Below, piece by piece: positions 22,092 through 34,222 of a stretch of 64,000 bases of DNA. The stretch lies in assembly GCA_028386065.3 (NCBI GenBank), contig JAKUCV010003186.1, positions 43,600-107,599 on the forward strand, read 5' to 3'. Every line of letters starts with the position of its first letter. Positions within the stretch are counted from its first letter, which is position 1. This stretch comes from Turnera subulata. Lineage: Eukaryota; Streptophyta; Magnoliopsida; Malpighiales; Passifloraceae. A program made the translations under genes and the position numbers. The notes beneath the pieces are model-generated. The model was not told the origin of the DNA. It worked only from the letters and a program-made list of their open reading frames with translations, and did not search any database.

Positions 22092-24809
22092 CTACGACCA
22101 TGAAGGCACTTGACAAAGCTTATGAAAACTATCCACCACGAAACAGTTGCAAGTGGTAATGAACATCTCAACGAAGTGAAACCAAGCGCGTCGCCAATAC
22201 GGATTTATGCAGAGCACAGCTGCAATGGTTACCACCACAGTTGTGTAAGATAACCCAAAGCTTATGCAGAAGCCTCCCATATCCACAAAACCATCACTTT
22301 CTCGGCTGTCGTTGGAATCATCAGGCCCCGATGGTACCTGTGCTTTTTGGAAACAGTTTATCTCCAATGGAGGTCCACAGAGAAGTGGATTCCCCACGTA
22401 GCTGGTTTTGTCAAAAGTTCCAAATTGGCCTTTCATTTCTGGCGTTTTACCTGACAAGTTGTTATATGCCACACTAAACACAGCCAAAAAGTGTAGTTGT
22501 GTTAGTTGCTGTGGGATTCCACCACTCAGGCCATTGTGAGAAAAATCCAAACTCTCTATCTGCTCCAAGTTGGAGAATGTTGAGGGGATAGCTCCGGTGA
22601 GATTGTTGTGTGACAGGTTTAGTGCACGCAGGCCTCGCATATTTCCAATTTCTAGCGGAATTTCCCCTGTGAATCTGTTGCAAGAGAGATCTACTCCAGA
22701 CATGTAATTAAGGATAGAATCCTTGTAAGTATAGTAAGATTTTTTGGTTGTGAATTCTATGACTACTTCAACGCTGATCACTGGCCACAATGTCCTTTCA
22801 ATAAGATTGATTCCCTGCTGTGCTAACTTTTTCCTGCCTACAGACAACAATGATGAGTCTTCTCCGGAGTCCAAACTTAATGCAACAGACACTGCTTCAT
22901 TTTTAATCCAAAAGGCCATGAAGTTTATGTTGCTCAAACATGAGGGCAATCGACCAGAAAACATGTTTTGTGAAAGATCCAATATGCTCAGTTGCCTTAG
23001 CAAGCATAGCTCTGCAGGTAAATCACCATGAAATTTATTACCTTTGAGAAGCAGAACGCTCAGTTTTGATAGGCTGTTAATCCAATTTGGAACTGTGCCG
23101 GTTAACTGGTTCTCTCGAAGATCCAATGTAACCAGGTTGGAACTGTTGCAGAATGCGTATGTCAATGGACCGCTGAATTGGTTTTGGTACAAATGAACAT
23201 GAGATATCCCTTGCAAGCTGGTGCAGGATGGTATAGAGCCAGAGAGGCTGTTTTCAGAGAGGTCAAGGAACTGAAGCTCAGCCAGATTGCAAATGTCTCC
23301 CGGAATGGAACCCTCAAAATTATTCTTTGAAAAGTCAATTGCTTGTATTCCTGACAAATTGCCCAACCATCTTGGAAGCATTCCTGAGAAATGGTTGTTG
23401 CTGACATCCAACAACGCAGGGGAAAATTCTATAGATAAGCTTGAAATTTGTCCAAAGAAGTTGTTGTTGTCTAGGTAGATATATACCAAGTTTGTTTGGT
23501 TGAAAAATGTAGGAGATATCTGCCCTTCGAAATTGTTGTTTGACAACTTTAGAAACCACAACGAAGAGCGAAATAAAGGCAAGAACTCGAGAAATCCAGA
23601 AGACAATCTATTGTTTGACATATCTAGATATCGCAAATGACTCATATTTGCAAAGTAGGGCGGAATGCCACCAGTGAGGCGGTTGTCAGCAATGATCAAG
23701 TTCACCAGATGTGGGAAGAAGGAACATATAGTCTTCAGGGTTTGATGACCATAGATATAGTTTGAAGATATATCAAATGTTGAAAGGTTGGATACTGGAT
23801 CATGCAACTGCAAGGGACCTTCAAGGGCATTGTTTTTCAGGTATAGTCGTTTTAATCTTGTATTGTTCTGAACCAACCAAGAAGGGAACTGCCCACCAAA
23901 GTTGTTGTCTGAAAGATCAAGAAGTCTCAAGTCATATTGGAAGTAAAGGAAGTGAGGATATTCTGCCTTCCTAGTTTCTGATGTAGTGCAGTTTGACATG
24001 CTGAAGAAGTTTAATTGGAAAACTGGAGCTGAAGTCTGAAGGTCCGGTTCCGGTATCAATTCATTATTGTCGCAAGAAATGAGCTTGAGGTTGGAATGGT
24101 TGGAGAATGATGAAAACGAAGTTGGGACTCGAAATTGGTTACTTGAAAATGAGAGGTACTGAAGTGACAAGAGATCAATAAGAGGAGATGATGCTATGTT
24201 CCCCGTGAATTCATTGGAAGAGAGATCCATTACCAGAAGAGTTGTCAAGTTTCTCATACAAGAGGGCAACGACCCAACTAGTCCATTGTAAGAAAGATAT
24301 AGCTGCTCCAATTTCCTGAGTTCGCACCAGCCTGCAGAGTAATTCATGTTTAGTTCAAGAAAGGGCAACTAGCTCAATGACATGCTGCCGATCGACTGAT
24401 AATGAGATTGTAAATTTACCTACATCCGGTAGGGTGCCATTGAGATTACATCCGCTTAATGATAAAATTTTAAGACTGGATAATGCTCCTATGTTTAGAA
24501 GAATGCTTCTGGGTACATATGTGGCATCTAGGAACAATTCTTCCAAATTTGTCAAGTTGTAGAATTCTGTAAAACGAGAAAGTTAAATATTGTTTAGACT
24601 TTTATATCATGATCGAACTGATAGAAATTCATATCTACGATATAGAAGCAAAAGCATACCTTGAGGGACCTGATCAACTGTTTGGGAGGCATACATGAAA
24701 GAGAGGGTCTTAAGGGATGGCAACCCAAAAACTGATTTTAGTAGATTGCTCCCATCAATGTTGGTATTATCCAGATTTAAGGACTTCAACTTGCGCAAAC
24801 CAATAATAT
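22092..24809 (-). CDS. Receptor-like protein exons 4-6
   Basis: Exon 4 (24660-24809, 150 bp: LRKLKSLNLDNTNIDGSNLL), exon 5 (24420-24566, 147 bp: LTNLEELFLDATYVPRSIL) and the long exon 6 (22092-24331) with the remaining LRRs, membrane helix and tail. The acceptor of exon 6 is CTGCAG|GCTGG, just upstream of WCELRKLEQLYLSYNGL. Confidence 0.92.
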
Positions 24810-27800
24810 CTGGGAAAAATTAGGACTTTTAGCGGAGTTTTTAGTATGATTATCACAAACAAATAAAGATTATAAAATTTAAGAAGTTTTCTTTCCATTT
24901 TTTCCCATGTTAATTGAGTTTTTAAAAGATGTGCTTAATGTTAAGCAAGTAGAATTCCTCCACATGTATGGGATCCATTGCTTAGAATATTTTTTTTTTT
25001 TAAAAAAACAGAAACAAACAAGAAGAAAAGGATAGATAACACTGAAAGTGGCATTATTCATGGGAGTATGGCACTCAATTGTGCAAGGTGTTGGCATCTC
25101 TTGTGCCTATATAAAGGCATCAATATTTATCCCAAATACACACAATTCACGGCGAAGAAGAGAGTGTGAAGAAGAGAGGAAGAGAGAAAATAGGGGGAAG
25201 AAAATGAGAAGAAAAATATTTTTTAATATTGTTTTTAATCCCTCTAAAAATTATGGAGTGATAAAATAATGAGAAAGATATTTTTGAGGTTTTTTTTTGG
25301 AAAACACTTTAGTGGTTACTATTTTGGATAGAGTTCTAAGTTTTTTTTTTTTTTACTTCTAAATTTATTTTAGGAAAGTCTCACTTTGTAAGCCTACTAT
25401 TTTATAGTGGAAGTTTATGTAAGATCGAGCTTGTGGATGTAGCTTAATAATTTTTGAGTGAACCAAATTAAATATTCTGTGCTATTTATTTCAAAGTTGA
25501 TCATTATTCTGCAAGATAGTGCCACTGGGACCAACTTGTAGTGGAGTAGGGTTTATTCCCATACATGTACTATGTCCATACATACCTTACTGCCCATAAT
25601 GTCCTATTCATCAGTACGGGCACTATTCATCGTCGGGAACTTTTCTAGACCAAAAGGAGCTATTTAAATTTTTAGTCTAGATGGAGGCAAGGATAAACAA
25701 GATGATCAATCTTGATGGTACAAATTACAACTTATGGAGAAATAAGATGAAGCATCTCCTGTTTGTGATGAAGATACACTTACCGGTGTTCAGTACGGTA
25801 AAACCTGATGATAAATCAGATGAAGAGTGGGAATTCGTGCACAGTCAAGTTTGCGGCTACATACGGCAATTTGTTTAAAATAATGTCTACAACCAAATTT
25901 CTAATATTGAGCATGCAAGAACTCTGTGGAAGAGGCTCGAAGAAGTATATACCTCCAAGATAGGAAACAACAAGCTCATATCAAGAAAAGCACAATTGTT
26001 GTAAATCACCTCAAGGAAATACAAGGGATCGTTGACCAATTGTCAAGCATGGGCATAAAATTCGACAATGAGGTACTTGCTTTGATGGTTCTGGCAACAC
26101 TCCCAGATTCATGGGAAACCTTGAAGGTTTCAATCACAAACTCGGCACCTAATGTTATGGTCAGTATGACGTCAGTCAAAAGTGGCATTCTGAATGAGGA
26201 AATGAGATGAAGATCACAAGGCTCATCTTTTTCATAGTCAAAAGTCTTGGCCATATTGACGAGAGGGAGAAGCTAGAATAGAGGTCAAAGCAGCAGAAAT
26301 AAGAGCAGGGAAATATCCAACAAATTTGTAAAGATTGAGTACCATTACTGCAAGAAAAAAGACCACATCAAAAAATTTTGGAGTGATGATGAAGCCAATT
26401 TCCTTGGTGAATTCAATATTATCTGCGATGATAATATTACGAATCTTACTGCTCAGGAGACGAGTTGGGTGGTTGATAGTGGTGCTACGATCCGTGCTAC
26501 ATCACGAAGAGAACTCTTCTCATCTTACACACCAGACAATTTTGGGTCTATGATAATGGGAAAGTATAAATTCTCAAGGGTTGTTGGCAAAGGAGATGTT
26601 TGCTTAGAGACCATGAATGGAATGAAGTTGCATTTGAAGAATGTCAGGCATGTGTGAACATCTAAATTTGGACCTTCCATATTTTATTATTTTGAAATTT
26701 TTATTTATTTTAACCCAATATTAATGAGATGATTTAATTTTGAGCCAAAAATATATTTAGAGTTTAATTTAATGGAAGATGGACACCCAGAGGATTTTAG
26801 CCCATAGGAACACATTTCTTGCAGCCCAATTTGGCGGATAAAGGATTCTGGAAGTCCTATTATTTTTAGTCATTTTTCAATCGAGTCCTATAATTCTTTT
26901 TTTGATTAATGAAGTCCTATTATTTTGAACCGTTTATCAAATAAGTCCTATCGTTAAATTTTGATGAGTTGGCCATCATACTATGACATGGCACAGTGCT
27001 GATGTGTCCAAATGTCTATGTCATAGGACTTGATTGATCAAATAAAAAAATTATAAGACTCAATTAAGATTTTTTTTTTATAAATTATAGGACTTTTAAA
27101 GATATTAAGCCCTAAAATTTTAAAATTATTAATTATAAATTTTAACCACAAATCTTAAATCCTAAAGCAATAGATTAAAGTAATAGATTTTAAATCGTAA
27201 AATGTTAAACTTCAGAATAATACTAAGATCTTAAACACTAACATCCTAAATTTTAAATTCTACATTTAAAATGTTAAAATCTTGAATCTTCAAAGACTTT
27301 ACATCCACTTTAATAGCGTAACTTATAAATTCTTAAATATGTAAATTATAAAATCTTAAATCGCAAAGCTCTAAACCTCAAAATCATAAACCCCAAAATT
27401 CTAATTTTTAAATAGTATATTGTAATGACCTAGAACCCTAAATTTTAAACCCTAAAATCAAATCTTAACATATAATTCACATGGTCCATGCCAAGTAAAT
27501 TAATTATTATTTAAAATAAGCAATTAAGATTTTAGATTATTCACGATTGGTATGTAACCTTATTTCTAATGTTAAGTTTAGGATTAAAGATTTTATAATT
27601 TAGAGTTTTAAGATTAGTGATACAGGATTTTAAAGTTTAGTGCTTTAGATTTTAGGATTTATGATTTTAAATTTATACTTTTAATATCATAAAATTTTGA
27701 GTTTTAAGGTTAGCACTTTAAGATTAAAAATTTTATGAATTTAAGCTTAAAATTTTTAATATTTAGGAGTTTAAGTTTTTGACTTTAAAATCTTCAGTAG

Positions 27801-30800
27801 TCTTATAATTTATAAATAATTTCTAATTAAGTCCTACAATTTTAAAATTTTATCATTCAAGTCCTATAATTTGTTGATTTGGTTAATCAAGTCCTAATGA
27901 GGGGGACTTTAGACATGTCAGCATGTGATGCGTACATGCCACATCATAAGATAACGGCCAACTCAGCAAAATTGGATGGAAAATGGTACCTAGGACTTCT
28001 TTGATAAACAACTCAAAATAATAGGACTTGATTATTCAATAAAAAAAGTTATAGGACTCGATTGAAAAATACCTAAGAATAAAAGGACTTGTAGAACCCT
28101 TTATCCCCAATTTGGCTATGATTTTTGTAAAAAATTAAAATTACTTTTTTGACGGAATGTGAGTTTATGGTAAAAAAATGTAGAATTTAAGTGATTTAAG
28201 ATGTATTAATGATGTTTGGAAAGTTTAGGAGGAGTAGTAATCAAGAAAAGTGTATATGCTGGTCTGATACACATTATTTTGCTCGTAAGAATCAAATCAG
28301 ATGGGAATCAATGAGAATCAGGGTTAGAAAAGTAAGAATCCCATCCATTATGAGGTCCAAGACCTCTATACTCTCAGAACTATATAAATAGAGCTCCCTA
28401 TTCACTTCTAAAGGATCCAGAATTCTTTTCTGCACACATCCCAAGCAAAGAGACAATTTTTCTTACTATTATTCTGGTAAAAGCCGGTGGAGTCTAGCAT
28501 CAGAAAACCATCAGAGTTGAAGAGGAAGAGCCGATCAAAGAGGAGGAAAGCAATCAGACGCAATCCCAAAGCCAAAAACATGGAGAACATGCATGGAAGT
28601 TCCTGAAGCGCGCAGTTGCAGAAATAAATTCATATCTGGAGTTGTAGATGTCAGATTGTTGCGATCTTGGACTCTCTGGAAAGCTAAGAGAAAGATCTAC
28701 AACTTTGCTTCTAAGCTAGAAGATTAATCTGCCTTTTTATTTATTTAAAATCCAGTTTAATTCTACTGGTAGATTTTATCCAGAAAATTAAGGTAAGTGC
28801 TCTAGTTCCTTTTTTATTTTGAATCTCATTGATTGTTGCTGATTTTGATGATATGATGATGCTATGATGATTGCTGAAACTGTGATATGATTGATGCAAT
28901 GTCGTGTTAAGGACTATATGAGCTTTGAACTCGGTCTTCCGGATACATAGGTGGTATCTAGTGGTGGAGACTCAAGCTAGCCAAATCCCTTTCCCCTCCC
29001 CTTTTTTTCTATGATTTTGTAATTTATTTTTATATGATTTGTTTCCACACTATGCACACACACACAAGGCATACAAAAACGATTCAATTATTTCACAAGA
29101 TGAGTGCCTAATACCTTCCTACTCGTGACGAACCCCCGAATCCAACAATCTCTGGTTCGCTATGATCAGTTTCTTAAGATGTGTTGCCTAAGAATTGATG
29201 CCTAATGGTTTTTTTCTTAGTTTTTTCCAAGAAATAAAATCAGGGTGGCGACTTCTTTGATTGTTGGATATGATAAGAAAGAATAAGGTGAGGAGGTCAA
29301 AGGGATTGATTTGGCCTAGGTCCTCACAATATGTTCCAGACATGTGCCTGAATCTGATCTCTATTGATAAGCTCGATGAGGAAGGTTTTTATAATACCTT
29401 CGATAATGGCAAATGAAAACTGACCAAAGGCTCGCTAGTGGTGTCACGTGGTACAAAGGTATCGAAGTTGTATGTGACCCAAGTGAGGATTCTCAACAAG
29501 TTATAAATGTTGCGAAGAATGATGACCTAGTATTCAAGAAGAAAACTATTAGGATTGAACTAGTTTCAGCTGAAGAATTACACTGGTTGTTTAGCTGGTA
29601 AGCAAATTAGAGTTTCTTTCAAGAGTTTTCCTCCTTCCAGACAGAAAGATATGTTAGAACTGGTACGCTCAAATCTATATGGTCTTTTTAACAAGTCCCT
29701 TGGTGCTCCAGTATTTCGGGATGTTCATTGATGATCATTCACGGAAGACTTGGGTATACACATTGAAGTCTAAAGATCAAATGTTGGCAGTTTTCAAGCA
29801 ATTCCTAATCATGATGGAAAGAGAGTCTGAAAAGAAGTTAGAGTGTTTCTGGACAGATAATGGTGGAGAGTATATAGGTCCATTTGATGTTTACTGCAAA
29901 GAACAAGGTATTCGGTATCAATTTACTCCTCCCAAAACTCCAAAAATAAATGGCTTAGCTGAAAGGATGAACAAAAGTTTGCTAGAGAGAATCATATGCT
30001 TACTCTCCCATTCAAAGTTAGCATAGGTTTTTTGGGGAAAAGCACTACTTACAGCAACCTATAGGCTGAATCATTCACTCTGTGTTCCTCTTCAGTATGA
30101 GGCTGAAAAGAAGATTTGATCAGGAAGGAAAATATCCTATGATCACTTACGAGTATTTGGGTGCAAAGCTCATGTCTACATTCCAAATGATGAAAGAAAC
30201 AAACTTGATGCTAAGACGAGGCAATGCATATTCATTCGTTATGGCCAAGACATGCTTGGCTATAGGTTATATGATTAGGTGGAGAAAAGACTTATCAGAA
30301 GTCGAAATGTTCTCTTTGTGGAGGATCAAACCATAGAGGATATTGAAAAAGCAATAAAGTCCAATGTTGATTCAGTAGAGTTTTAGTTACCTCCAACAGT
30401 GGTGTCGAGACAAGATGGAGATGATGCTCAGGATATTCATCCTAAAATTCTAGATATTCCTATTATAGATGAGTCAGTAGAAGGTGATAGTAACGAGGAT
30501 GATGGAAATGATGATATAGTCAGGAATAACCTTCTTCAGCCTTCAAATAACTCTCGTTCTCGTACAAGGTCTAGCAGAGTTGTGCAACGCTCTGCTTGAT
30601 ATTCTCCAAGTGAGTACTTATTGCTCACTGATGGGGGAGAACCAGAAAGTTGGGATGAAGCTATTAATGATGTGTATAAGGAGAGGTGGGTTCAAGCCAT
30701 GCAAGAAGTGATGAAATCCTTGTATGAGAACAAAATATTTGAGCTGGTGAAGCTGCCTAAAGGCAAAAGAGCTTTGAAAAATAGGTGGGTATTCAAGATC

Positions 30801-33663
30801 AAGCATGAAGAGCATAATTCACTTCCTAGATTCAAAGCAAGATTGGTTGTCAAAGATTTCAGTCAAAGGAAAGGAATATAATTTGATGAAATCTTCTCAC
30901 CAGTGGTAAAAATGACCTTAATTCGCACAGTGTTGGGATTAGCTAGAAGTCTCAACCTGGAGGTTGAACAGATGGATGTTAAAACAGTCTTCCTACATTG
31001 TAACTTAAAACAAGAGATATACATGGAGCACCCAGAGGGTTTCCAGCGAAAAAAAAAAAGGATTATGTTTGCAAGTTGAGAAAGAGTCTCTACGACTTTA
31101 AACAAGCCCCAAGACAGTGGCATAAGAAGTTTGAGTCAGTGATGGGGCAATAAGATTACAAAAAGACTACTTCAGATCATTGCTTGTTCATTTAGAAATT
31201 TACTGATGTTGATTTCATCATCCTATTGATCTATATGGATGATATGCTAGTTGTTGTCAGAATGTTTACAGAATCAACAGCTTGAAAGCACAACTAAGCA
31301 AGTTTTTCGCCATGAAAGATATGAGACCAGCAAAACAAATTCTAGGAAGAGAATTATTCGAGACCGAAAAGTTAAAAAAATATTGCTGTCTCAAGAGAAT
31401 TACATTGAGAAAGTAAAGAGGTTCAACATGGATAAGGCTAAAACAATATGTTGTCCTCTTGCTAATGAGTAGAAGAGAGAGATGGAACGAGTTCCATATG
31501 CTTCAGCAGTTGGAAACTTGATGTATGTCAAGGTTTGTATCTGACCAGATATTGCTTACAGAGTTAGTTTGGTAAGTCGGTATCTTTTAAATCAAAGAAA
31601 AGAGCATTGAAATATTGTCAAGTGGATATTAAGGTATCTTCGAGGAACCTCTAAAATGTGCTTGTGTTCTGGAGAAGACAAACTAATGCTGGTTGGATAC
31701 ACTAATGCAGATATGGCTGGTGATGTTAGTTCAAAAAAATCTACATCAGGATACCTGATTAATTTTTTAGGGGGAGCTGTGTCATGGCAATCGAGGCTGC
31801 AAAAGTGTGTTGCATTGTCAACGACTGAAGCTGAATTTATTGCAATAACGGAAGCATGCAAGGAGTTGTTATGGATGAAGAAGTTCTTAACTGATCTTGG
31901 ATTTTCACAAGACATTTATCAATTATTTTGTGATAGTCAAAGTGCTATCCATCTTGCGAAGAATGCATCCTTCCAGATCGAAGCATATTAATGTGAGATA
32001 TAACTGGAGTAGGGATGTGCTAGAGAAGAAGCTATTACAACTCGAAACAATCCATACAGATGAGAATGGATCTAATATGCTAAGGAAGACATTTCTATGA
32101 GGAAAGTTTGAATTTTACCGAGAAGCTGCCGCGATGGTGGATCCCTCCGATGTAGTTGGAAATGGAGAAAATTGTTAAGCAAGTGGGTTTCCCCCACATA
32201 TATAGAGCCCACTATTTGGAATATTAAAAAAATAAATAGAAACAAACAAGAAGAAAGGGATAGACAACACCAAAAGCAGGCATTATTCAAGCTAGGAATA
32301 TGGCACTCATTGTGCACCGTGTTTCATTGCAGCAAAGTTTGGAAAATAAAGCACAAAATTGCAGCTCTTGTGCCTATATAAAAACAATTAAAATTCATCC
32401 CAAATACACCCAATTCAGAAGAAGAGAGTGTGAAGAAGGGAGAAAATAGAGGGAAGGAAAGGGGAAGAAAAATTCTAATATTTCTTTTAATTCTATTAAA
32501 ATTAAGGAGTGACAAAATAGTTTGAAAAATATTTTTGGGATATTTTTGGAAAATACTTCTGTGAGATACTCTTTTGAATAGAACTCTAAGTTTTATTTTA
32601 CTATTAAATTTATTTTAAAGTATATGTGGAATCAAACTTGTAAATGTTGCCCACTAATTTTTGGGTGAACCACGTCAAATACAATACTGTGTGCCCATTG
32701 ATTTCAAAGTTGATCATTATTCTACAAAATATTGCCACTAGGACCAACACTTACCTCTTGGACTGATGAAGTTTGTTAGTTCATAGTTATACCTCATGTC
32801 CAGCTCCTCTAAATTGCTCAAAGAACCTAAATCTGGAGGGAAAGAATTATTGAATGTGGAATAAGTGTAGCATCATATTTTTGTCAAGGAAAGAAAGCAA
32901 AAAGGTTGCATCAGTGAAAGGATTTCAATTTTGGTGCAGAGATGTGTTAAGTACTACACCATTAATATGGACCGATCCCGTCAATGAATTCTGGGCTATA
33001 TTTAGGGAACTGAGTGAGGAAGCTCTGGGTAGAAGTGATAGAATGCTGTCATTCAAATGATTCCCATACAGGTCCAGGACCTCCAGATTCCTCAACTCTA
33101 ATGCCAAGCCTCCTGTTCCTGCAAACCTCCATGTGTTGAGAAGATTAAAAAGAAAATGTTCAAATCCCATAAACACACGGGTGAAAAATAGTGTGAAACG
33201 AGTCTCATATATTAAAAAGAAAAAAATGGAAAAGCAAAGCAATTATGTAAATTCAATTAAGCGTCTATATATATTATCCACAAGAGCAAGAGAAGGGAAA
33301 GGGACCTTGCAAGCAGCAGACTAACTGATTCCATCTCAAGTGAAGAATTTTTAATTCCTTCAAATTTCGAAACAAGGAAGTATTCAGATACAAATCCCCC
33401 AGTTCCCTATCCCTTGCGCCGCCAAGAGAGAGTTTGATCACTCGCTTTGTGGTGTTGTTACATTCCACCCTGCGCCATATACAGCAATCAGCATTATCCT
33501 CCTCCTTGTCCACCCAACTTGAGAAGAAGTCATTGCTACTTTGGGGGTTGATCCAAGCTTTGATCTGCAAAAGAGCATGTCTCTCTTCCTTCAAGCATCC
33601 GTAACAACAACAGTTGAGTACAAATAATAATATCAACACTATCCATTCCTGCACTGGCCTCAT
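22092..33663 (-). CDS. LRR receptor-like protein, six exons, 1043 aa, intact
   Basis: Exons (minus): 33306-33663, 32960-33118, 32755-32832, 24660-24809, 24420-24566 and 22092-24331. All five introns are GT-AG. Their sum is 3132 bp, which stays in frame to the stop. The product is a cell-surface LRR receptor without a kinase, the class that signals through partner kinases. It has a signal peptide (MRPVQEWIVLILLFVLNCC), an LRR N-terminal cap (EERHALLQIKAW, DCCIWRRVEC) and many LRRs of the LxxLxLxxNxLxGxIP type. Before the last repeats comes the usual island (TTKKSYYTYKDSILNYMSGVD). Then follow NPLLCGPPL, an acidic stretch, a membrane helix at about 985-1006 and a short basic tail. It resembles the Arabidopsis RLP13/14/15 group. 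Intron 3 is 7945 bp because a copia element inserted 5 bp inside the donor. No stop or frameshift is seen in any exon. Confidence 0.9.
24939..25536 (+). repeat. Copia 5' LTR
   Basis: Starts TGTTAAGCAAG and has a TATA box (GCCTATATAAAGGC) at about 25106-25119. Its last dinucleotide is CT where the 3' LTR has CA, which I take as a point mutation. Confidence 0.85.
25681..26660 (+). pseudogene. Copia gag and start of protease, decayed
   Basis: It starts at the ATG at 25681 (MEARINKMINLDGTNYNLW) and reaches CGYIRQFV before a TAA at 25876. The gag core continues in another frame around 25926-26210 (QGIVDQLSSMGIKFDNEVLA, ALMVLATLPDSWETL). A protease-like WVVDSGATIRATSRRELF is at about 26463-26520, ending at the solo LTR insertion. 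Stops and frame changes make it non-functional. Confidence 0.85.
26653..29328 (+). mobile_element. Tat/Ogre-type solo LTR nested in copia
   Basis: TGTGAACATC (26653) to CCTCACA (29328), about 1.4 kb without the inner MULE. Its start matches the minus-strand LTR start at 37083, and its TATA region (ACTATATAAATAGAGCTCCC, about 28378-28397) matches those of the two Tat elements downstream. Flanks are GCATG (26648-26652) and ATATG (29329-29333), a target duplication if two transitions have occurred. The copia coding sequence resumes directly afterwards (VRHV then PDMCLNLISIDKL). Confidence 0.85.
26836..28106. mobile_element. Non-autonomous foldback MULE (1271 bp)
   Basis: Terminal inverted repeats start GGATAAAGG and are long: the first ~110 bp pair with the last ~110 bp, and pairing appears to extend over most of the element. 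It is flanked by a perfect 10-bp duplication CCAATTTGGC (26826-26835 and 28107-28116), in the size range of Mutator-like elements. It has no coding capacity. The centre is very AT-rich with degenerate CCCTAAA/TTTAGGG-like words, which are not telomeric arrays. Confidence 0.88.
29331..31995 (+). pseudogene. Copia integrase, reverse transcriptase and RNase H remnant
   Basis: The pol part of the intronic Tork-like element. The pre-integrase segment starts PDMCLNLISIDKLDEEGF at 29331. Integrase has FIDDHSRKTWVYTLKSK and WTDNGGEY. Reverse transcriptase starts near 30621 with several stops (about 30879 and after 31150), and YMDD is visible near 31235. RNase H is open from 31656 to 31991 with TEAEFIAITEACKEL and DSQSAIHLAKN. 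It is not functional. Confidence 0.88.
32173..32749 (+). repeat. Copia 3' LTR
   Basis: TGTTAAGCAAGTGGG to ACCAACA. It is followed at once by CTTAC, which on the minus strand is the GTAAG splice donor of receptor exon 3. Confidence 0.9.
32755..33663 (-). CDS. Receptor-like protein exons 1-3
   Basis: Exon 1 (33306-33663) encodes the signal peptide and LRR cap and ends in a CAAG|GTCC donor. Exon 2 (32960-33118, 159 bp) and exon 3 (32755-32832, 78 bp) encode first LRRs (NLEVLDLYGNHLNDSIL; LGSLSNLEELDM). Exon 2 and 3 lengths are exactly those of the related copy at 45199-45562. The exon 3 donor is GTAAG followed at once by the transposon end. Confidence 0.9.
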
Positions 33664-34222
33664 CTTAATACTGCTTAGCAGTTAGCAGTAAGCAGAATGT
33701 ATTTATCAGCAGACGGCAGGTACAATCTGCCCTGCTAGCTAAGCCACCTTTTCTTTGTAGTCCTCTTAGGAAAGGAATGATTGATTAATAACACTGTAAA
33801 GTCATCATCAAAAGCTTTTCATGCGAGGACCCACGCCTGAGTGCTGACCATTTCAATTTTTTTAGCTAGCCAACCTTCATCCCAAAATAATCTTTCAAGT
33901 ACCAGTGACCTGGAATATGTATATTATAATCAATTAGTAATCCAACTTGATTAATTGCTTTGCTATGTTCCTTGTTTTTTATGGTTGTCACTAGTACTTG
34001 GACTTCCCAGGATGTTATTATATGAATCGAGTTCATGACCTTGATCTACTTAACCTTTCTTTTTCTATACTGGAAATCTCTCCCTTGTGTTCTCCCTTGT
34101 GTTGGCTTCTCTTGATTATTTTCTAAAAATCTGCTTTTATTTTCTCTCTCTTTTATAGAATATTTCCTTCGTACTTCTCACACGACTTTAAAGGTCCAGA
34201 ATTATTTAACTTACACGAAAAC
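33664..34222 (-). promoter_or_regulatory. Upstream region of the receptor-like protein gene
   Basis: The only candidate promoter space for the gene starting at 33663. A minus-strand GATAAATAC at about 33697-33705 is a weak TATA candidate. A similar segment precedes the broken copy at 20684. No other motif is claimed. Confidence 0.4.

Larger units (their letters stand above)
24939..32749 (+). mobile_element. Tork/TNT1-like copia element in intron 3
   Basis: LTRs at 24939-25536 and 32173-32749, both starting TGTTAAGCAAGT. The duplication is CTTAA (24934-24938) against CTTAC (32750-32754), one substitution. It lies in the orientation opposite to the host gene, so its own poly(A) signals are not read in the receptor pre-mRNA. 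Internal parts, all with stops or frame changes: gag from 25681 (GTNYNLWRNKMKHLLF), integrase about 29679-30110 (FIDDHSRKTWVY, WTDNGGEYIG), reverse transcriptase about 30621-31260 (NRWVFKIKHEE; YMDDMLVV) and RNase H about 31640-31995 (STSGYLINFLGGAVSW, CVALSTTEAEFIA). The internal region is interrupted by a Tat-type solo LTR at 26653-29328. Confidence 0.93.

Noticed and set aside
22744..23031. Plus-strand open frames opposite the receptor exons
   Set aside because: They are antisense shadows of LRR coding sequence without codon or domain support.
27100..27480. Interstitial telomere repeats (CCCTAAA words)
   Set aside because: Words are scattered and degenerate and belong to the AT-rich interior of a foldback MULE.
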